DNA of 43,434 bases from Nitrososphaerota archaeon (GTDB lineage: Archaea > Thermoproteota > Nitrososphaeria_A > Caldarchaeales > Wolframiiraptoraceae). Positions 7,802-15,213 of the stretch are shown here, piece by piece. Each line of letters starts with the position of its first letter. Position 1 is the stretch's first letter. The position numbers and the translations under genes are program-made. The stretch lies in the NCBI GenBank assembly GCA_021159365.1, contig JAGGRY010000020.1, forward strand, positions 1 through 43,434, read 5' to 3'. The notes beneath the pieces were generated by a model, which was given only the letters and a program-made list of their open reading frames with translations, was not told where the DNA came from and did no database searches.

Positions 7802-8314
7802 TCACTGATCCCTCGCAACTTTCCCATATATCCTGTACGGCTTCTCAGCCTTGCTTCTCGTGAGCTCGAAGACTATCTGAACTATCCTCATCCCAGCTCT
7901 AACCTTTATCGGATGAGGAGTTATATTCGATATTTCAAGGATCTGATGGTTATATGATCCGGGGTGGATGAATCCGCTCGCCGAGTGGATAGCTATTCCA
8001 AGCCTCGCATATCTACTTCTTCCTTCAATCCAGCCGCAGAGATCTGAGTCGACGTACACCTTCTCGGCGGTCATTCCGATGATCATTCCATGAGGTGGGA
8101 TCGTGATCTCGTCCACATCCACTTCCTCCATCAAGTCTTCAAATCTAGCCGTGGCCAAGTCTATCAAATCGACGTCCTCCCTAAATCTCCAAAACTTTCT
8201 CGATAACGTCAAGTCCACCGATCCAGCGCCTATTTGATCAGGCTTTATAGCAGGCTCAAATCGAATCTTTCCTAATTTAATGAATTCTTTGATGTCTCGA
8301 TCGCTGAGGATCAT
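7802..8314 (-). CDS. dcd: dCTP deaminase (Dcd/DUT family)
   Basis: Deaminates dCTP to dUTP, supplying dTMP synthesis and keeping dUTP in check. The 170 residues carry LSDRDI at the N-terminus, SVDLTLS near 32-38, the nucleotide-binding segment EGRSRYARLG and the catalytic-region pattern HSASGFIHPG followed by HQILEISN, where the glutamate corresponds to the deaminase catalytic residue. Whether it also hydrolyses dUTP, as bifunctional archaeal homologues do, cannot be settled by eye. It is the first gene of the minus-strand operon leading to rnp2. Confidence 0.9.
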   Translation of the reverse strand: MILSDRDIKEFIKLGKIRFEPAIKPDQIGAGSVDLTLSRKFWRFREDVDLIDLATARFEDLMEEVDVDEITIPPHGMIIGMTAEKVYVDSDLCGWIEGRSRYARLGIAIHSASGFIHPGSYNHQILEISNITPHPIKVRAGMRIVQIVFELTRSKAEKPYRIYGKVARDQ

Positions 8315-8464
8315 AGCCTTCCCGTCGGCTTAATACTATTTTAAAGGACTTAAAAAAGTTATGATAAAGTGCGCGTGCTCAGATTTCAGATTCTTTTCAC
8401 GCGGTCATTTAGATTATTTCGAACATTTCATTAATCATGATTTTTACAATCACGAAACCTAGTT

Positions 8465-8492
8465 CTAAGGAAGAGAATCGCGTTCTTCTTAG
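8465..8492 (+). other. Imperfect hairpin upstream of the rpl15e promoter
   Basis: CTAAG at 8465-8469 pairs with CTTAG at 8488-8492, and pairing continues inward through AAGA/TCTT with two bulged bases, closing on a five-base loop. It abuts the TATA-like CTTAAATAAT (8495-8504). It lies upstream of the predicted start site, so it is more likely a protein-binding site or chance than a transcript structure. Confidence 0.3.
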
Positions 8493-8494
8493 GG

Positions 8495-8504
8495 CTTAAA
8501 TAAT
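8495..8504 (+). promoter_or_regulatory. TATA (box A) of rpl15e
   Basis: CTTAAATAAT is centred about 34 bases before the ATG at 8534. The predicted start is near 8525, giving a roughly ten-base leader that includes GAAAGG just before the ATG. Confidence 0.45.
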
Positions 8505-8533
8505 GGCTAAGCCTGAATCTGACGGTTGAAAGG

Positions 8534-9028
8534 ATGGGGCTTTACGCTAAGCTCAATGAGTTGTGGAGGAAGAAGCCCGAAGAGCTGAAGACCTTGATGA
8601 AGCAGAGGCTGATTAGGTGGAGAAGAGGGCCCGCGGTGGTTAGAGTTGAGAAGCCCCTGAGATTAGATAGGGCTAGGATGTTGGGTTATAAGGCCAAGCA
8701 AGGATTCATAGTTTTAAGGGTTAGAGTTAGGAGAGGCGGATTCCAGAAGCCTAGGCCGAGAGCCGGCAGAAGACCTAAAGCCCTCGGAGTCGTAAAGCAT
8801 AAAGTTAATGTCTCGATGAAGGAGGAGGCTATCCAGCGCGCCAAGAAAAAGTATCCTAACCTTTATCCACTCGGAGCATATTGGGTTGCTGAGGATGGAA
8901 TGTATAAGTGGTTTGAAGTCATAATGGTTGACCCATATCATCCAGCCGTTCAGAAGGATAGAGAGATCAAGCTCCCAAGCCCGCTTTTAAAACATATCGC
9001 TAGAAGAAGTAAAAAGAAGAGAGAGTAG
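8534..9028 (+). CDS. rpl15e: 50S ribosomal protein L15e (eL15)
   Basis: Large-subunit protein found in archaea and eukaryotes only. The 164 residues match in order: MGLYAKLNELWRKKP, RLIRWRRGPAVVRVEKP, RLDRARMLGYKAKQG, VRVRRGG, and the C-terminal SYWV-like motif here as GAYWVAEDGMYKWFEVIMVD followed by PYHPAVQKD. It is somewhat shorter than many archaeal L15e proteins (about 190), mainly at the C-terminus. It stands alone, with its own promoter, convergent with the ferredoxin gene. Confidence 0.96.
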   Translation: MGLYAKLNELWRKKPEELKTLMKQRLIRWRRGPAVVRVEKPLRLDRARMLGYKAKQGFIVLRVRVRRGGFQKPRPRAGRRPKALGVVKHKVNVSMKEEAIQRAKKKYPNLYPLGAYWVAEDGMYKWFEVIMVDPYHPAVQKDREIKLPSPLLKHIARRSKKKRE

Positions 9029-9047
9029 TTTTCTCGGAATTATTGCC

Positions 9048-9275
9048 TCACTCTTCGACGGTTATTGCTTGAACTGGACAGCCATCGGCAGCGCTCTTCA
9101 CGTCATTGAGGAGCTCGGCTGGGATCTCACCCTCGGCAAGATTTCCCCCAACCCTGTATTTTTCGACGACCTGGCTCTTTCCATCATCGCTGTTCTGCTC
9201 AAAGAAGTCCGGGCAGAGGGCCCAGCAAGCCCCGCATCCGATGCACGTCTCCCTATCTATTCTCGCTTTAGCCAT
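9048..9275 (-). CDS. Ferredoxin, single [4Fe-4S] cluster
   Basis: Small cytoplasmic electron carrier of 75 residues. Cysteines C11, C14 and C17 (CIGCGAC), C21 before proline, and C66 in DGCP follow the thermophilic single-cluster ferredoxin pattern. The sequence between them (PDFFEQNSDDGKSQVVEK) and the C-terminal CPVQAITVEE are typical of Pyrococcus and Thermotoga type proteins. C11, C14, C17 and C66 are the probable cluster ligands, and C21 would correspond to the extra cysteine of the disulfide-type variants. It is monocistronic and convergent with rpl15e. Confidence 0.93.
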   Translation of the reverse strand: MAKARIDRETCIGCGACWALCPDFFEQNSDDGKSQVVEKYRVGGNLAEGEIPAELLNDVKSAADGCPVQAITVEE

Positions 9276-9404
9276 GATGCATCATATTTTGAGAGAAAAA
9301 CCAGGACTTAAATTCTTACTTCTCGCATCCGCTTTCATCAGTCCTCACAGTTTTAGAATTGATTATAGCAAAGATAATTTACTGCTTATTCCCCTTGATT
9401 CTTG

Positions 9405-10613
9405 ATGGAGTTAGCTGGAATAGTTGGAAAGCCTAATGTTGGAAAGAGCACGATGTTCTCGGCCATGACCCTTGCGCCGATCGAGATAGCGAACTATCCT
9501 TTCACAACCATCAAGCCGAATAGAGGGGTCAGCTACCTCAGGATAAAATGCGTCTGTAAAGAGCTCGGTGTAAAAGATAACCCGAAGAACAGCAAGTGCA
9601 TCAATGGAGTAAGATTCATCCCGATAGAGTTGATAGACTGTCCAGGGATAATTCGAGGAGCACATGAAGGAAGAGGACTAGGACTGCAATTCCTCGATGA
9701 GATAAGGCAGGCATCAGCCCTAATAGTGGTTGCCGATGCAGCTGGAGCAACAGATCCAGATGGAAACCCTGTGAAGCCGGGGACAAGCGATCCAATTGAG
9801 GACGTTAAACTCGTCGAGGAAGAACTTGATTATTGGCTCGAGGGATTATTGGCCTCCGATTGGCAGCGAATCTGTAGGATTGTCGAGAATAGGGTTGGAG
9901 AACTTGAAGACGAGCTCTACAAGAAGTTTTCAGGATTAAGGATAAGCATGGAGATGATACATGAAACGATCCAAGACCTAAGCCTGGATCCAAACCATCC
10001 ATCAAGATGGAGCAAGGAAAAGCTCCACGAATTCATCACCGAGCTTAGAAAGAGGAGTAAGCCAATAATCGTTGCCGCGAATAAGATAGACATGCTTGAA
10101 GCGGAAGACGGCGTTAAGAGGCTCAAGGAAGCGGGCTATGAGGTGATCCCCGTCAGCGCAGAAGCTGAGAGGATCCTAAGATTGGCGGCGGAGAAAAATC
10201 TGATAAATTATCTCCCAGGAGACTCAGATTTCGAGATCATAGATGATTCAAAGCTCAATCCAGCTCAGCGAAGAGCTTTAGAGATGATAAGAGAAAATGT
10301 TTTGAAGAAATGGGGGTCAACTGGGGTTCAGGAAACTGTGAATAGAGCATACTTCAATCTTCTCCAATATATTCCAGTATATCCCGTTGAGGATCCTGAG
10401 AAGTTAACGGATCATGATGGAAACGTCCTCCCAGATGTCTATATAGTCCCAAAGGGATCAACTCCAAGGGATCTAGCATATATGATTCATACAGATCTGG
10501 GGAAAACGTTCCTATATGCGATAGATGCTAGAAGGAAGGTAAGGCTTGGAGAAGACTATAAGCTGAAGTGGGGAGACATAATCTCAATAGTCTCAGCGAG
10601 CAGGCGCGCATGA
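9405..10613 (+). CDS. YchF-type GTPase with TGS domain (copy 1)
   Basis: TRAFAC-class GTPase related to YchF/Ola1, which act near the ribosome. G motifs are clear: G1 GKPNVGKS (8-15), G3 DCPG (78-81), and G4 NKID (226-229), which predicts GTP rather than the ATP preference of NxxE-type YchF. An archaeal insertion carries three cysteines, C49, C51 and C65. A TGS domain fills roughly 324-400. The ATG at 9405 is preferred to the adjacent TTG at 9402. A paralogue with the same layout lies at 33830-35041. Substrate ribosomal state or partners are not known to me. Confidence 0.92.
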   Translation: MELAGIVGKPNVGKSTMFSAMTLAPIEIANYPFTTIKPNRGVSYLRIKCVCKELGVKDNPKNSKCINGVRFIPIELIDCPGIIRGAHEGRGLGLQFLDEIRQASALIVVADAAGATDPDGNPVKPGTSDPIEDVKLVEEELDYWLEGLLASDWQRICRIVENRVGELEDELYKKFSGLRISMEMIHETIQDLSLDPNHPSRWSKEKLHEFITELRKRSKPIIVAANKIDMLEAEDGVKRLKEAGYEVIPVSAEAERILRLAAEKNLINYLPGDSDFEIIDDSKLNPAQRRALEMIRENVLKKWGSTGVQETVNRAYFNLLQYIPVYPVEDPEKLTDHDGNVLPDVYIVPKGSTPRDLAYMIHTDLGKTFLYAIDARRKVRLGEDYKLKWGDIISIVSASRRA

Positions 10614-10674
10614 AGATTGTTAAAATAGCTCGGAATTCAATTAATGCAAGTTTTCACATTTCGTTTAAATCCCA

Positions 10675-11025
10675 TTAATCTCCTCCGAGATATTTTGTTG
10701 AATAATATCCCCATTCTTTCTTGCTTCCAAAGCTCCTAACACCTCTTTCCCTCACCTGCTTCCTGAGCTTCTCAGCCTTTTCATGATCTATCTCTCCCCT
10801 CCTCTCAAGATAGTTTATGACCTCAAATGCTTCTTCATCATTCTCACATCTCCTAAGGTAATCTATCGGAGTCGGCATACCAGGTTCTCTACGTCTCTCA
10901 GCTTCTCTCTCCCCTTCCTCGATATCTGTTCGAACGGCATCTATCGAGACATACATTCTCTTGAGCATGATCTCTCTGTATAGGTTTGGGAACAATCTCT
11001 TGAACGTCTTCTCATCTATCTCCAT
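10675..11025 (-). CDS. DUF2095-like small archaeal protein
   Basis: A 116-residue protein resembling the conserved archaeal DUF2095 family of unknown function. The N-terminal MEIDEKTFKRLFPNLYREI segment is the recognisable part; the rest is charged and helical, with a DYLRRCENDEEAFEVINYLE segment. I place the start at the ATG at 11025 because it opens the family motif and GAGGGG lies just upstream; an open frame extends a further 35 codons into the neighbouring gene without matching the family. It overlaps the preceding nucleotidyltransferase gene by 10 bases and is last in the S3Ae operon. Confidence 0.75.
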   Translation of the reverse strand: MEIDEKTFKRLFPNLYREIMLKRMYVSIDAVRTDIEEGEREAERRREPGMPTPIDYLRRCENDEEAFEVINYLERRGEIDHEKAEKLRKQVRERGVRSFGSKKEWGYYSTKYLGGD

Positions 11026-11663
11026 TGCTTTCCCCTCTCTGGTATGAACAGGGCCGTGGGCATCTTCCTCAAAACTTTTCTCAGCTCGGGGATGTTTAAA
11101 CCTTTCTTGATGTCTCCAAATATGTCGCATCTAGGCGGATTCAGATAATTTTGATGCTCCTTCAAGATGATCTCGACTTCATGGCCTCTCTTTCCCAAAA
11201 TCCTGATCCGCCATAGGCTTCCATGTCTCAGAGGCTCTGGCACATCGATCCGCTCAATCCCCAAAATCTTATATCCAGACTCTTCGACCCTCCGCCTAAC
11301 TTCTTCTAGATTTTCCGAGTCGAGTTCGATGTCTATGTCGCTGCTAGGCTTGACTATTCCCCTCCAAACGCTTCCAACGAGTCTCGGGTTAAATTCGCCT
11401 AAATCCTCCATCACTTCTAATGCTTCATCCCTAAGCTCCTTTAACCTCATCCAATAATCATCTCCTTCAACCTCCAAAGCGTATTCAAGGATCTTCAACG
11501 CGACTTCACGATTACTTGGAAGAATCGAGGTCCCAAGATCTTCCGCAGCGGCTCTCTTAGCGTCGATATACTCTTTATACTTTCCATTATAGAGCAGCTT
11601 CGCCGCCTCGAATGCCACCAGATCTCTAAGCCGCCGCCTCGACTTCCTTGAGCTCTCTTTCAA
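11016..11663 (-). CDS. Minimal-type nucleotidyltransferase (COG2413-like)
   Basis: Member of the DNA polymerase beta-like nucleotidyltransferase superfamily. The core motif is LVGSVWRG followed by SSDIDIEL (GS, then DxD), with a third acidic strand EVEIIL some 60 residues on. A helical N-terminal part with LVAFEAAKLLYNGK and AKRAAAEDLG precedes the catalytic domain. Substrate is unknown; tRNA or protein nucleotidylation are possible. The called TTG start overlaps the S3Ae coding end by 38 bases; an in-frame GTG at 11618, just after the S3Ae stop, is an equally good alternative and would remove 15 residues. It sits between rps3ae and the DUF2095-like gene. Confidence 0.82.
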   Translation of the reverse strand: MKESSRKSRRRLRDLVAFEAAKLLYNGKYKEYIDAKRAAAEDLGTSILPSNREVALKILEYALEVEGDDYWMRLKELRDEALEVMEDLGEFNPRLVGSVWRGIVKPSSDIDIELDSENLEEVRRRVEESGYKILGIERIDVPEPLRHGSLWRIRILGKRGHEVEIILKEHQNYLNPPRCDIFGDIKKGLNIPELRKVLRKMPTALFIPERGKQWR

Positions 11664-12267
11664 CTCCTTCCTCTGTATAGACCCACTCTGGAACTTTTAA
11701 GACCTTGCTCTTAATAACTCCAACATGTCTAAGCATCGTTATCTTCTTCGCCTCTTGATAGATATCTGATGCAGTCTTTCCTAAGACGAATTCCTGGGCA
11801 AGTTGTGAAAGGGTAAGTTTGCTCGCCGCCTCTTCCAATATCTTCTTCATGGCCTTTCTGATGAGCTTCGCCTTGATCGAATGCGATCTAACCCTTCTTA
11901 AGGTAAACGCGGTTGTTTGAACCCTTAAATCGAATCCATCCTTCGTCGTCAGATTGAATATCCCATCTATCCTACTCGACCCTCTTCTGACTAAACTTCT
12001 AACGAATTCTCTCCCATACTTATGGCCATAGAAGATCGTTTCCGCAACCGAGTCCTTAACCCTAACGATCTTAAACCTTATGAGGAGATACTGCTTCGAG
12101 AAGTCTCCCGTGAGGGTGTAGAGGCTGACCCAAATAGTTCTCCCGATGACTTGACTAGGATCGGAAGCCCAAGTAGTCCCAATCTCCTTATAACCAAAGT
12201 ATCTTGGAGAATATATGGTGTAGATCTGTTTGGGAGCCTTCTTCTCGGCTGAAGGTCTTCGCGGCAT
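11626..12267 (-). CDS. rps3ae: 30S ribosomal protein S3Ae (eS1)
   Basis: Archaeal and eukaryotic small-subunit protein near the mRNA exit. The 213 residues are typical: TWASDPSQVIGRTIWVSLYT near the N-terminus, LIRFKIVRVKDSVAET, the central LRRVRSHSIKAKLIRKAMKK, and the C-terminal PLRHV-like segment here as MLRHVGVIKSKVLKVPEW. It heads a minus-strand unit with the nucleotidyltransferase and DUF2095-like genes. Its promoter region faces that of the metal transporter and contains an 18-base inverted repeat directly before the ATG. Confidence 0.97.
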   Translation of the reverse strand: MPRRPSAEKKAPKQIYTIYSPRYFGYKEIGTTWASDPSQVIGRTIWVSLYTLTGDFSKQYLLIRFKIVRVKDSVAETIFYGHKYGREFVRSLVRRGSSRIDGIFNLTTKDGFDLRVQTTAFTLRRVRSHSIKAKLIRKAMKKILEEAASKLTLSQLAQEFVLGKTASDIYQEAKKITMLRHVGVIKSKVLKVPEWVYTEEGVERELKEVEAAA

Positions 12268-12285
12268 CTCAAGGATAGCCTTGAG
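12268..12285. promoter_or_regulatory. Inverted repeat at the rps3ae start
   Basis: CTCAAGG and CCTTGAG form a perfect 7-4-7 inverted repeat that ends one base before the S3Ae ATG. With the TATA-like box at 12291-12300 the transcription start falls near 12269, so the repeat spans the start site. It could be an operator or a 5' hairpin controlling S3Ae expression. Confidence 0.45.
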
Positions 12286-12290
12286 AGAGC

Positions 12291-12300
12291 CATTATAAGA
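12291..12300 (-). promoter_or_regulatory. TATA (box A) of rps3ae
   Basis: On the minus strand TCTTATAATG matches box A, about 28 bases upstream of the S3Ae ATG, predicting an almost leaderless transcript. Confidence 0.5.
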
Positions 12301-12337
12301 ACCTTCGGAGACTTTTGATCGAATGCGATCTACTTTC

Positions 12338-12351
12338 GATGTTTTAACATC
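12338..12351. promoter_or_regulatory. Palindrome upstream of the metal-transporter promoter
   Basis: GATGTTTTAACATC is a perfect 14-base palindrome (6-2-6). It ends 14 bases before the TATA-like CTTATATG of the transporter operon, a position used by archaeal regulators. A metal-sensing repressor or activator is the obvious candidate, but no such regulator is encoded nearby. Confidence 0.45.
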
Positions 12352-12365
12352 TTCATGGAATTAAA

Positions 12366-12373
12366 CTTATATG
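12366..12373 (+). promoter_or_regulatory. TATA (box A) of the metal ABC transporter operon
   Basis: CTTATATG preceded by AAA (BRE-like) lies 26-30 bases before the GTG at 12396, predicting a leaderless mRNA. Confidence 0.5.
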
Positions 12374-12395
12374 GAGAGTTTTTCAGGTTTAAGCC

Positions 12396-13415
12396 GTGCC
12401 TGTGCGCCTCGTGAAGACATGTATTCTCCTGCTGATCTCTCTGGGAACATTAATGATTCATCCGGTCTATGCGGATAAGATTTCGGTCGCGGTGAGCATG
12501 CCTCAGCTTAAACCCGTTGTCCAGGAGATCGGTGGAGAAAGAGTCTCGGTAGAATGTATTATTCCAGCTGGAGCGGATCCGCATAGTTATGAGCCGAGCG
12601 AGCAACTCTTAATGAAGGTTCTCTCAAATGCTTCTCTAATCGTATTGAGCGGACCAACCCACCTCTTAATCGAGAAGAAGATCTGGGAGCTACATAATAG
12701 AGGGGTCTTGGAAAGCCCGATAATAGATTATAGAGATTATGTAAGGGAAGGCTTAAAGATCTTGAATAACTTGAAGACTGGAACCCCGAATCCACATGGG
12801 TATATGTTCTCCTTAATGGGCTTGGAAGCGATGGCGAAGGCGATTACGAAAAAGCTCATCGAGATAGATCCGGAGAATCGAGGATACTATGAGATGAACT
12901 TAGAAAAATATCTCTCCAAGTTATCCTCGATCAAGAATGAGATAAGAGAGTTTGGAGTCCAAGGTGTTAAGGTGATCTTACTTGGACCGCCAATGCAGTA
13001 TGTGGCTGAGGATCTAGGTCTTAAGGTTGTTGACTGGGTTCTTCCAGAGCTCTCAATAGAGGTGACGGAGGGAGATGTATCGAGAATTGAGAATGAAATC
13101 ATGTCCGGGGAAGCTGACCTAGTTTTCATCAGCGACTTAGAGCTATCTAGGCAGGGCAAGTTCCTCGGCTTATTAAAAGAACGTAGGATACCATATGTAG
13201 TGGTTCCGGTTTTAAGTCTCTCAAATGAGCCTCACATGATCTCCTTCTTTGCTGCCACGTTATTGAAGTATAGGTCCGAGTTGGTGACAGGTGGGGCTGG
13301 TGAAAGCGATTTATGGAGATCCATGTTAGTCCCCTCGATTACCGCCAACATTATATTGACATTCCTCCTAGCTTTATTATTATTGAAGGTGAGAAGTTAT
13401 GCAAGAGAGCGTTGA
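12396..13415 (+). CDS. znuA: Metal ABC transporter substrate-binding protein (ZnuA type), membrane anchored
   Basis: Extracellular receptor of a cluster A-I zinc/manganese importer. A signal peptide covers about residues 1-26. The first ligand motif ADPHSYEPS (H63) and the second, NPH (H134), match ZnuA proteins. The third-ligand region, normally a histidine followed by a conserved aromatic pattern, reads LLGPPMQY (195-202) with no histidine, and the fourth ligand region is SNEPH (276-280), so the metal site is atypical. A hydrophobic segment at about 311-332 anchors the C-terminus. The GTG start fits a leaderless promoter. It overlaps the ATPase gene by 17 bases. Confidence 0.87.
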   Translation: MPVRLVKTCILLLISLGTLMIHPVYADKISVAVSMPQLKPVVQEIGGERVSVECIIPAGADPHSYEPSEQLLMKVLSNASLIVLSGPTHLLIEKKIWELHNRGVLESPIIDYRDYVREGLKILNNLKTGTPNPHGYMFSLMGLEAMAKAITKKLIEIDPENRGYYEMNLEKYLSKLSSIKNEIREFGVQGVKVILLGPPMQYVAEDLGLKVVDWVLPELSIEVTEGDVSRIENEIMSGEADLVFISDLELSRQGKFLGLLKERRIPYVVVPVLSLSNEPHMISFFAATLLKYRSELVTGGAGESDLWRSMLVPSITANIILTFLLALLLLKVRSYARER

Positions 13416-14163
13416 AGCTCATAAGGTGACGTTCAGATTTGGGGAGAAGTTAGCCCTAGAGGATGTAAGCTTTAAGATTCCATCACCATTCTACTGCGCT
13501 GTGATGGGGCCTAATGGTGCTGGAAAGACTACGCTTCTCAAGATTATGCTTGGATTATTGAAGCCTCAAAGCGGCTGGATCAAGATCTATGGATATGATC
13601 CGATTAAGAATTCGAGAGATGTTAGGGAGCTGATAGGATATGTTCCCCAAGTCGTGAACATCGATCAGAGGGTTCCGATAACAGTTGAGGAATTAGTGGC
13701 GATGGGAGCCTTATCGAAGACTATACCGCCTAGAATAATAACAAGGGAGATTAAAGATCGGATCAGAGAGGTCTTAGACTTAGTGGAGATAGATGATCCA
13801 TCAGCGCTTTTCACGGAGCTGAGCGGCGGATTGAGGCAGAGAGCCTTGATAGCGAGAGCTTTGATCAAGAATCCGAAGCTCCTATTGCTCGATGAGCCTT
13901 TCTCGATGCTAGACTTCGATATGAAATGTCAGATAGCTGAGCTGCTCTATCAACTTCATGAGAAATTCAAGATAGACATATTCTTGGTTGCCCACGAGTT
14001 AAGTCCATGTATAGAGCTTGAGCCGACCGTGATCCTATTGAATAAACGAGTTTACGCCGTTGGAAGGGCTGAGGAAGTCTTAAGGCTTGAAAATTTGAGG
14101 AGAGCGTATCCAGGATTAACCGAGGTTCCAGCTGGATTCATTCTCGGTGAAGATCATGCTTGA
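13399..14163 (+). CDS. znuC: Metal ABC transporter ATP-binding protein (ZnuC type)
   Basis: Cytoplasmic ATPase that powers the importer. Walker A GPNGAGKT (37-44), Q-loop PQ near 83-84, signature LSGGLRQRA (141-149) and Walker B LLLLDEP (162-168) are intact, followed by the HE switch histidine in VAHEL. The 254-residue length is typical. The gene overlaps both neighbours, so the three are translated as one operon. Confidence 0.94.
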   Translation: MQESVEAHKVTFRFGEKLALEDVSFKIPSPFYCAVMGPNGAGKTTLLKIMLGLLKPQSGWIKIYGYDPIKNSRDVRELIGYVPQVVNIDQRVPITVEELVAMGALSKTIPPRIITREIKDRIREVLDLVEIDDPSALFTELSGGLRQRALIARALIKNPKLLLLDEPFSMLDFDMKCQIAELLYQLHEKFKIDIFLVAHELSPCIELEPTVILLNKRVYAVGRAEEVLRLENLRRAYPGLTEVPAGFILGEDHA

Positions 14164-14962
14164 CGTAATCCTCTTAACATATGGATTGGCGGCGCTGAGC
14201 GGGATCCTGATAGGATCTATCAGCATGCCCATGATAACTTCAAGAAGCGTGATGTTCGCGTTAACGATGCTTCACTCAATTCTCGGTGGAGCGATCCTCG
14301 GAATCTACTTGAATATAGTCATGGGGATGAACATCCCAGTGCCGATAATCGCAACTCTAACGGCTATAGGTTTATCGATCTTGGCCGCTGAGCTCATCGA
14401 GAGGGGCTTCGCCGAAGACGTAGCAATAGCCTTAAGCGTCTCAATAGCCACGACGATAACGATAGTCTTCAGCTTTCTCGCCGCATATCTATCGAGTACG
14501 GCGATCGCTGAGGCATGGCTATACATCACTGGGACGTCGGCCATAGCAACTATCGATGATTTTTCGCGGATCTTAACGGCGTCGATCATAGTGATTCCAT
14601 TGATTCACATAATATCTAAGGAGTTGAAGTATATCGCATTCGATGAAGATGGAGCGAAGGCTCTTGGATTAAGCATAAGATTCTACAGATACCTGTTTTA
14701 CTCTTTGATCGCGTTGGCAGCCTCAATACTTTCCTCAACGATAGGAGTCTTGGTTACACACGTGATCATGGCCGTTCCCGGAGCCGTGGCCCTGAGATTC
14801 AGTAAGAGAGGTTCTTCCTCCATCTCATATCTCACAGCCATTGGCCTCATGATCGCTGGATACCTGTTCGCCAGAATGATCAACATACCTCCAAGTGGGG
14901 GCGTTGGAATATTCTCAGCCCTACTAATTCTCCTCATGATAGTTTGGAGGAAACATGCTTAG
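14156..14962 (+). CDS. znuB: Metal ABC transporter permease (ZnuB type)
   Basis: Integral membrane channel of the importer, about 268 residues with eight or so hydrophobic helices and the ABC-3 family features, such as the SISMPMITSRSVMFA segment early and the C-terminal TFSLPPSG-like NIPPSGGVGIFSALL. The ATG at 14156 is chosen because GGTGA at 14146-14150 is correctly spaced; a GTG nine bases upstream is also in frame. It overlaps the ATPase gene by eight bases and ends four bases into the convergent pcc1 gene. Confidence 0.93.
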   Translation: MLDVILLTYGLAALSGILIGSISMPMITSRSVMFALTMLHSILGGAILGIYLNIVMGMNIPVPIIATLTAIGLSILAAELIERGFAEDVAIALSVSIATTITIVFSFLAAYLSSTAIAEAWLYITGTSAIATIDDFSRILTASIIVIPLIHIISKELKYIAFDEDGAKALGLSIRFYRYLFYSLIALAASILSSTIGVLVTHVIMAVPGAVALRFSKRGSSSISYLTAIGLMIAGYLFARMINIPPSGGVGIFSALLILLMIVWRKHA

Positions 14963-15213
14963 ATCTTTAGAGATCTTATGGTCTTTAACGCGAGATTCGC
15001 CATACATAGTATATCGTCCATGGTTGTGAGAAGAGATCTTACGCTTCTCTCACATTTAATCTTGAATAGGATCACGTTTCCATCATGGATCATCTTGAGC
15101 ATTAATCCCTTTGGGAGAGGTCGATTATCTGGTTCAAGACTCTTCGCGATTATCTCAGCCTCTTCTTCATTCTCAAATGTCAGCCTTAGCTCAGCTTCAC
15201 TTAGAATTTCCAA
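14959..15213 (-). CDS. pcc1: KEOPS complex subunit Pcc1
   Basis: Small dimerisation subunit of KEOPS, which makes the t6A modification on tRNAs decoding ANN codons. The 84 residues fit the family: an N-terminal strand AELRLTFENEEEAEIIAKSL, then PDNRPLPKGL, and a C-terminal helix with SLLTTMDDILCMANLALKT. The start is uncertain: a TTG at 15213 has GGTGA correctly spaced upstream, while a GTG at 15222 adds three residues. It overlaps the end of the RecJ-like gene by 17 bases, so the two are coupled. Confidence 0.88.
   Translation of the reverse strand: MEILSEAELRLTFENEEEAEIIAKSLEPDNRPLPKGLMLKMIHDGNVILFKIKCERSVRSLLTTMDDILCMANLALKTIRSLKI

Noticed and set aside
8433-8442. Palindrome AATCATGATT upstream of rpl15e
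   Set aside because: Only ten bases and AT-rich; such palindromes are expected by chance, and it is far from the promoter.
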